Source: an uncultured bacterium
GTDB taxonomy: Bacteria > Patescibacteriota > Microgenomatia > UBA8517
Direction of reading: 5' to 3'
Assembly: GCA_937928235.1 (NCBI GenBank)
Contig: CALEZE010000209.1
Coordinates: 1 to 6,066, forward strand
DNA: 6,066 nucleotides
This document shows positions 5,862-6,066 of the stretch, in pieces. Below the pieces are notes generated by a model that was given only the letters and a program-made list of their open reading frames with translations, ran no database searches and was not told the DNA's origin. Positions within the stretch are counted from its first letter, which is position 1. Each line of letters begins with the position of its first letter. The translations under genes were made by a program, and so were the position numbers.

Positions 5862-6066
5862 TTTGTCTATGAGTTTTTCGAGTTTTATACTGCGCGACCC
5901 TTTCACTAAAAGCGCTGTGTTTTTTGAGAGCTTCCCTTCAATCATTTTGTAAGCTTCTTTGTAATCCCGGGCCCAAACTGCCTTATCTTTAAGTTTGCTC
6001 TTTACCGTTTTAATCATAACTTTCGATGCAGGACCCACGCCTACCAAGTAGCTTAAATCCAGCCTA
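5853..6066 (-). CDS. murF: MurF, UDP-MurNAc-tripeptide:D-Ala-D-Ala ligase, C-terminal fragment (5' end outside window)
   Basis: MurF is the cytoplasmic ATP-dependent ligase that adds D-Ala-D-Ala to UDP-MurNAc-tripeptide. Only the last 70 codons are in the window. The frame is open to the right edge and ends with TAA at 5855-5853. The Leu codon (TTG) at 6047 is internal and not the start. The visible part belongs to the C-terminal Mur ligase domain: YLVGVGPASKVM near the right edge, then a helix with YKEAYKMIEGKLSKNT, and TALLVKGSRSIKLEKLIDKL. LVKGSR followed by an amphipathic helix and a stop within about 15 residues is the typical MurF end; MurE ends differently. The ATPase and substrate-binding domains cannot be judged. 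Its place directly before mraY is the usual dcw order and supports the assignment. Confidence 0.88.
   Translation of the reverse strand, partial: RLDLSYLVGVGPASKVMIKTVKSKLKDKAVWARDYKEAYKMIEGKLSKNTALLVKGSRSIKLEKLIDKLS

Noticed and set aside
1..6066. Possible alternative genetic code with UGA read as Gly
   Set aside because: TGA ends mraY, murG and ftsQ at the places where the families end, and no in-frame TGA interrupts a conserved domain, so the standard bacterial code fits.
1..6066. An embedded undescribed system (defence, mobile element, novel RNA)
   Set aside because: The genes fill almost the whole window, all belong to known wall-synthesis and division families, and the gaps are 50 bases or less. 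There is no space or sequence support for an extra system.

Overview
The window is one continuous, single-direction stretch of a bacterial division and cell wall (dcw) cluster. Every real gene is on the minus strand, so transcription runs from the right edge to the left edge: murF (3' end only), mraY, ftsW, murG, a ftsQ/divIB-type gene, ftsA, ftsZ (5' part only). Five genes are complete and the two at the edges are cut by the window. The longest gap between genes is 50 bases. I see no RNA gene, mobile element, CRISPR array, long repeat or rho-independent terminator.

Layout from the right edge: the MurF C-terminus (6066-5853), a 33-base gap with a good promoter candidate, MraY (5819-4764), FtsW (4730 or 4745 to 3633), MurG (3652-2531, overlapping ftsW by 20 bases), FtsQ (2534-1839, GTG start, 4-base overlap with murG), FtsA (1821-565), a 50-base gap with a consensus DnaA box and a weak promoter-like sequence, and FtsZ (514 to beyond base 1).

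How the genes work together: MurF completes the UDP-MurNAc-pentapeptide. MraY loads it on undecaprenyl phosphate to give lipid I, and MurG adds GlcNAc to give lipid II. FtsW polymerises lipid II at the septum. FtsQ links the periplasmic and membrane parts of the divisome, and FtsA tethers FtsZ filaments to the membrane. The usual cluster also carries murD between mraY and ftsW, and murC, murB and often ddl between murG and ftsQ. Here those positions are empty.

Organism: TGA ends mraY, murG and ftsQ where the family ends are expected, so the standard bacterial code (table 11) fits and the UGA=Gly code of Gracilibacteria/Absconditabacteria does not. The short FtsQ with a Cys pair after its membrane segment, the divergent MurG glycine loop, the tight packing and the lack of Shine-Dalgarno sites at most genes resemble Candidate Phyla Radiation (Patescibacteria) genomes, perhaps Microgenomates. 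This placement is inference from recalled family features, not from a search.

I found no undescribed multi-gene system. The most interesting signal is in the start regions. The only gene with a clear Shine-Dalgarno site (ftsQ) has no -10-like box before it. The five other complete starts lack a clear Shine-Dalgarno but have a TATAAT-like box placed so that transcription would begin 0 to 11 bases before the start codon. This pattern suggests leaderless or nearly leaderless mRNAs.
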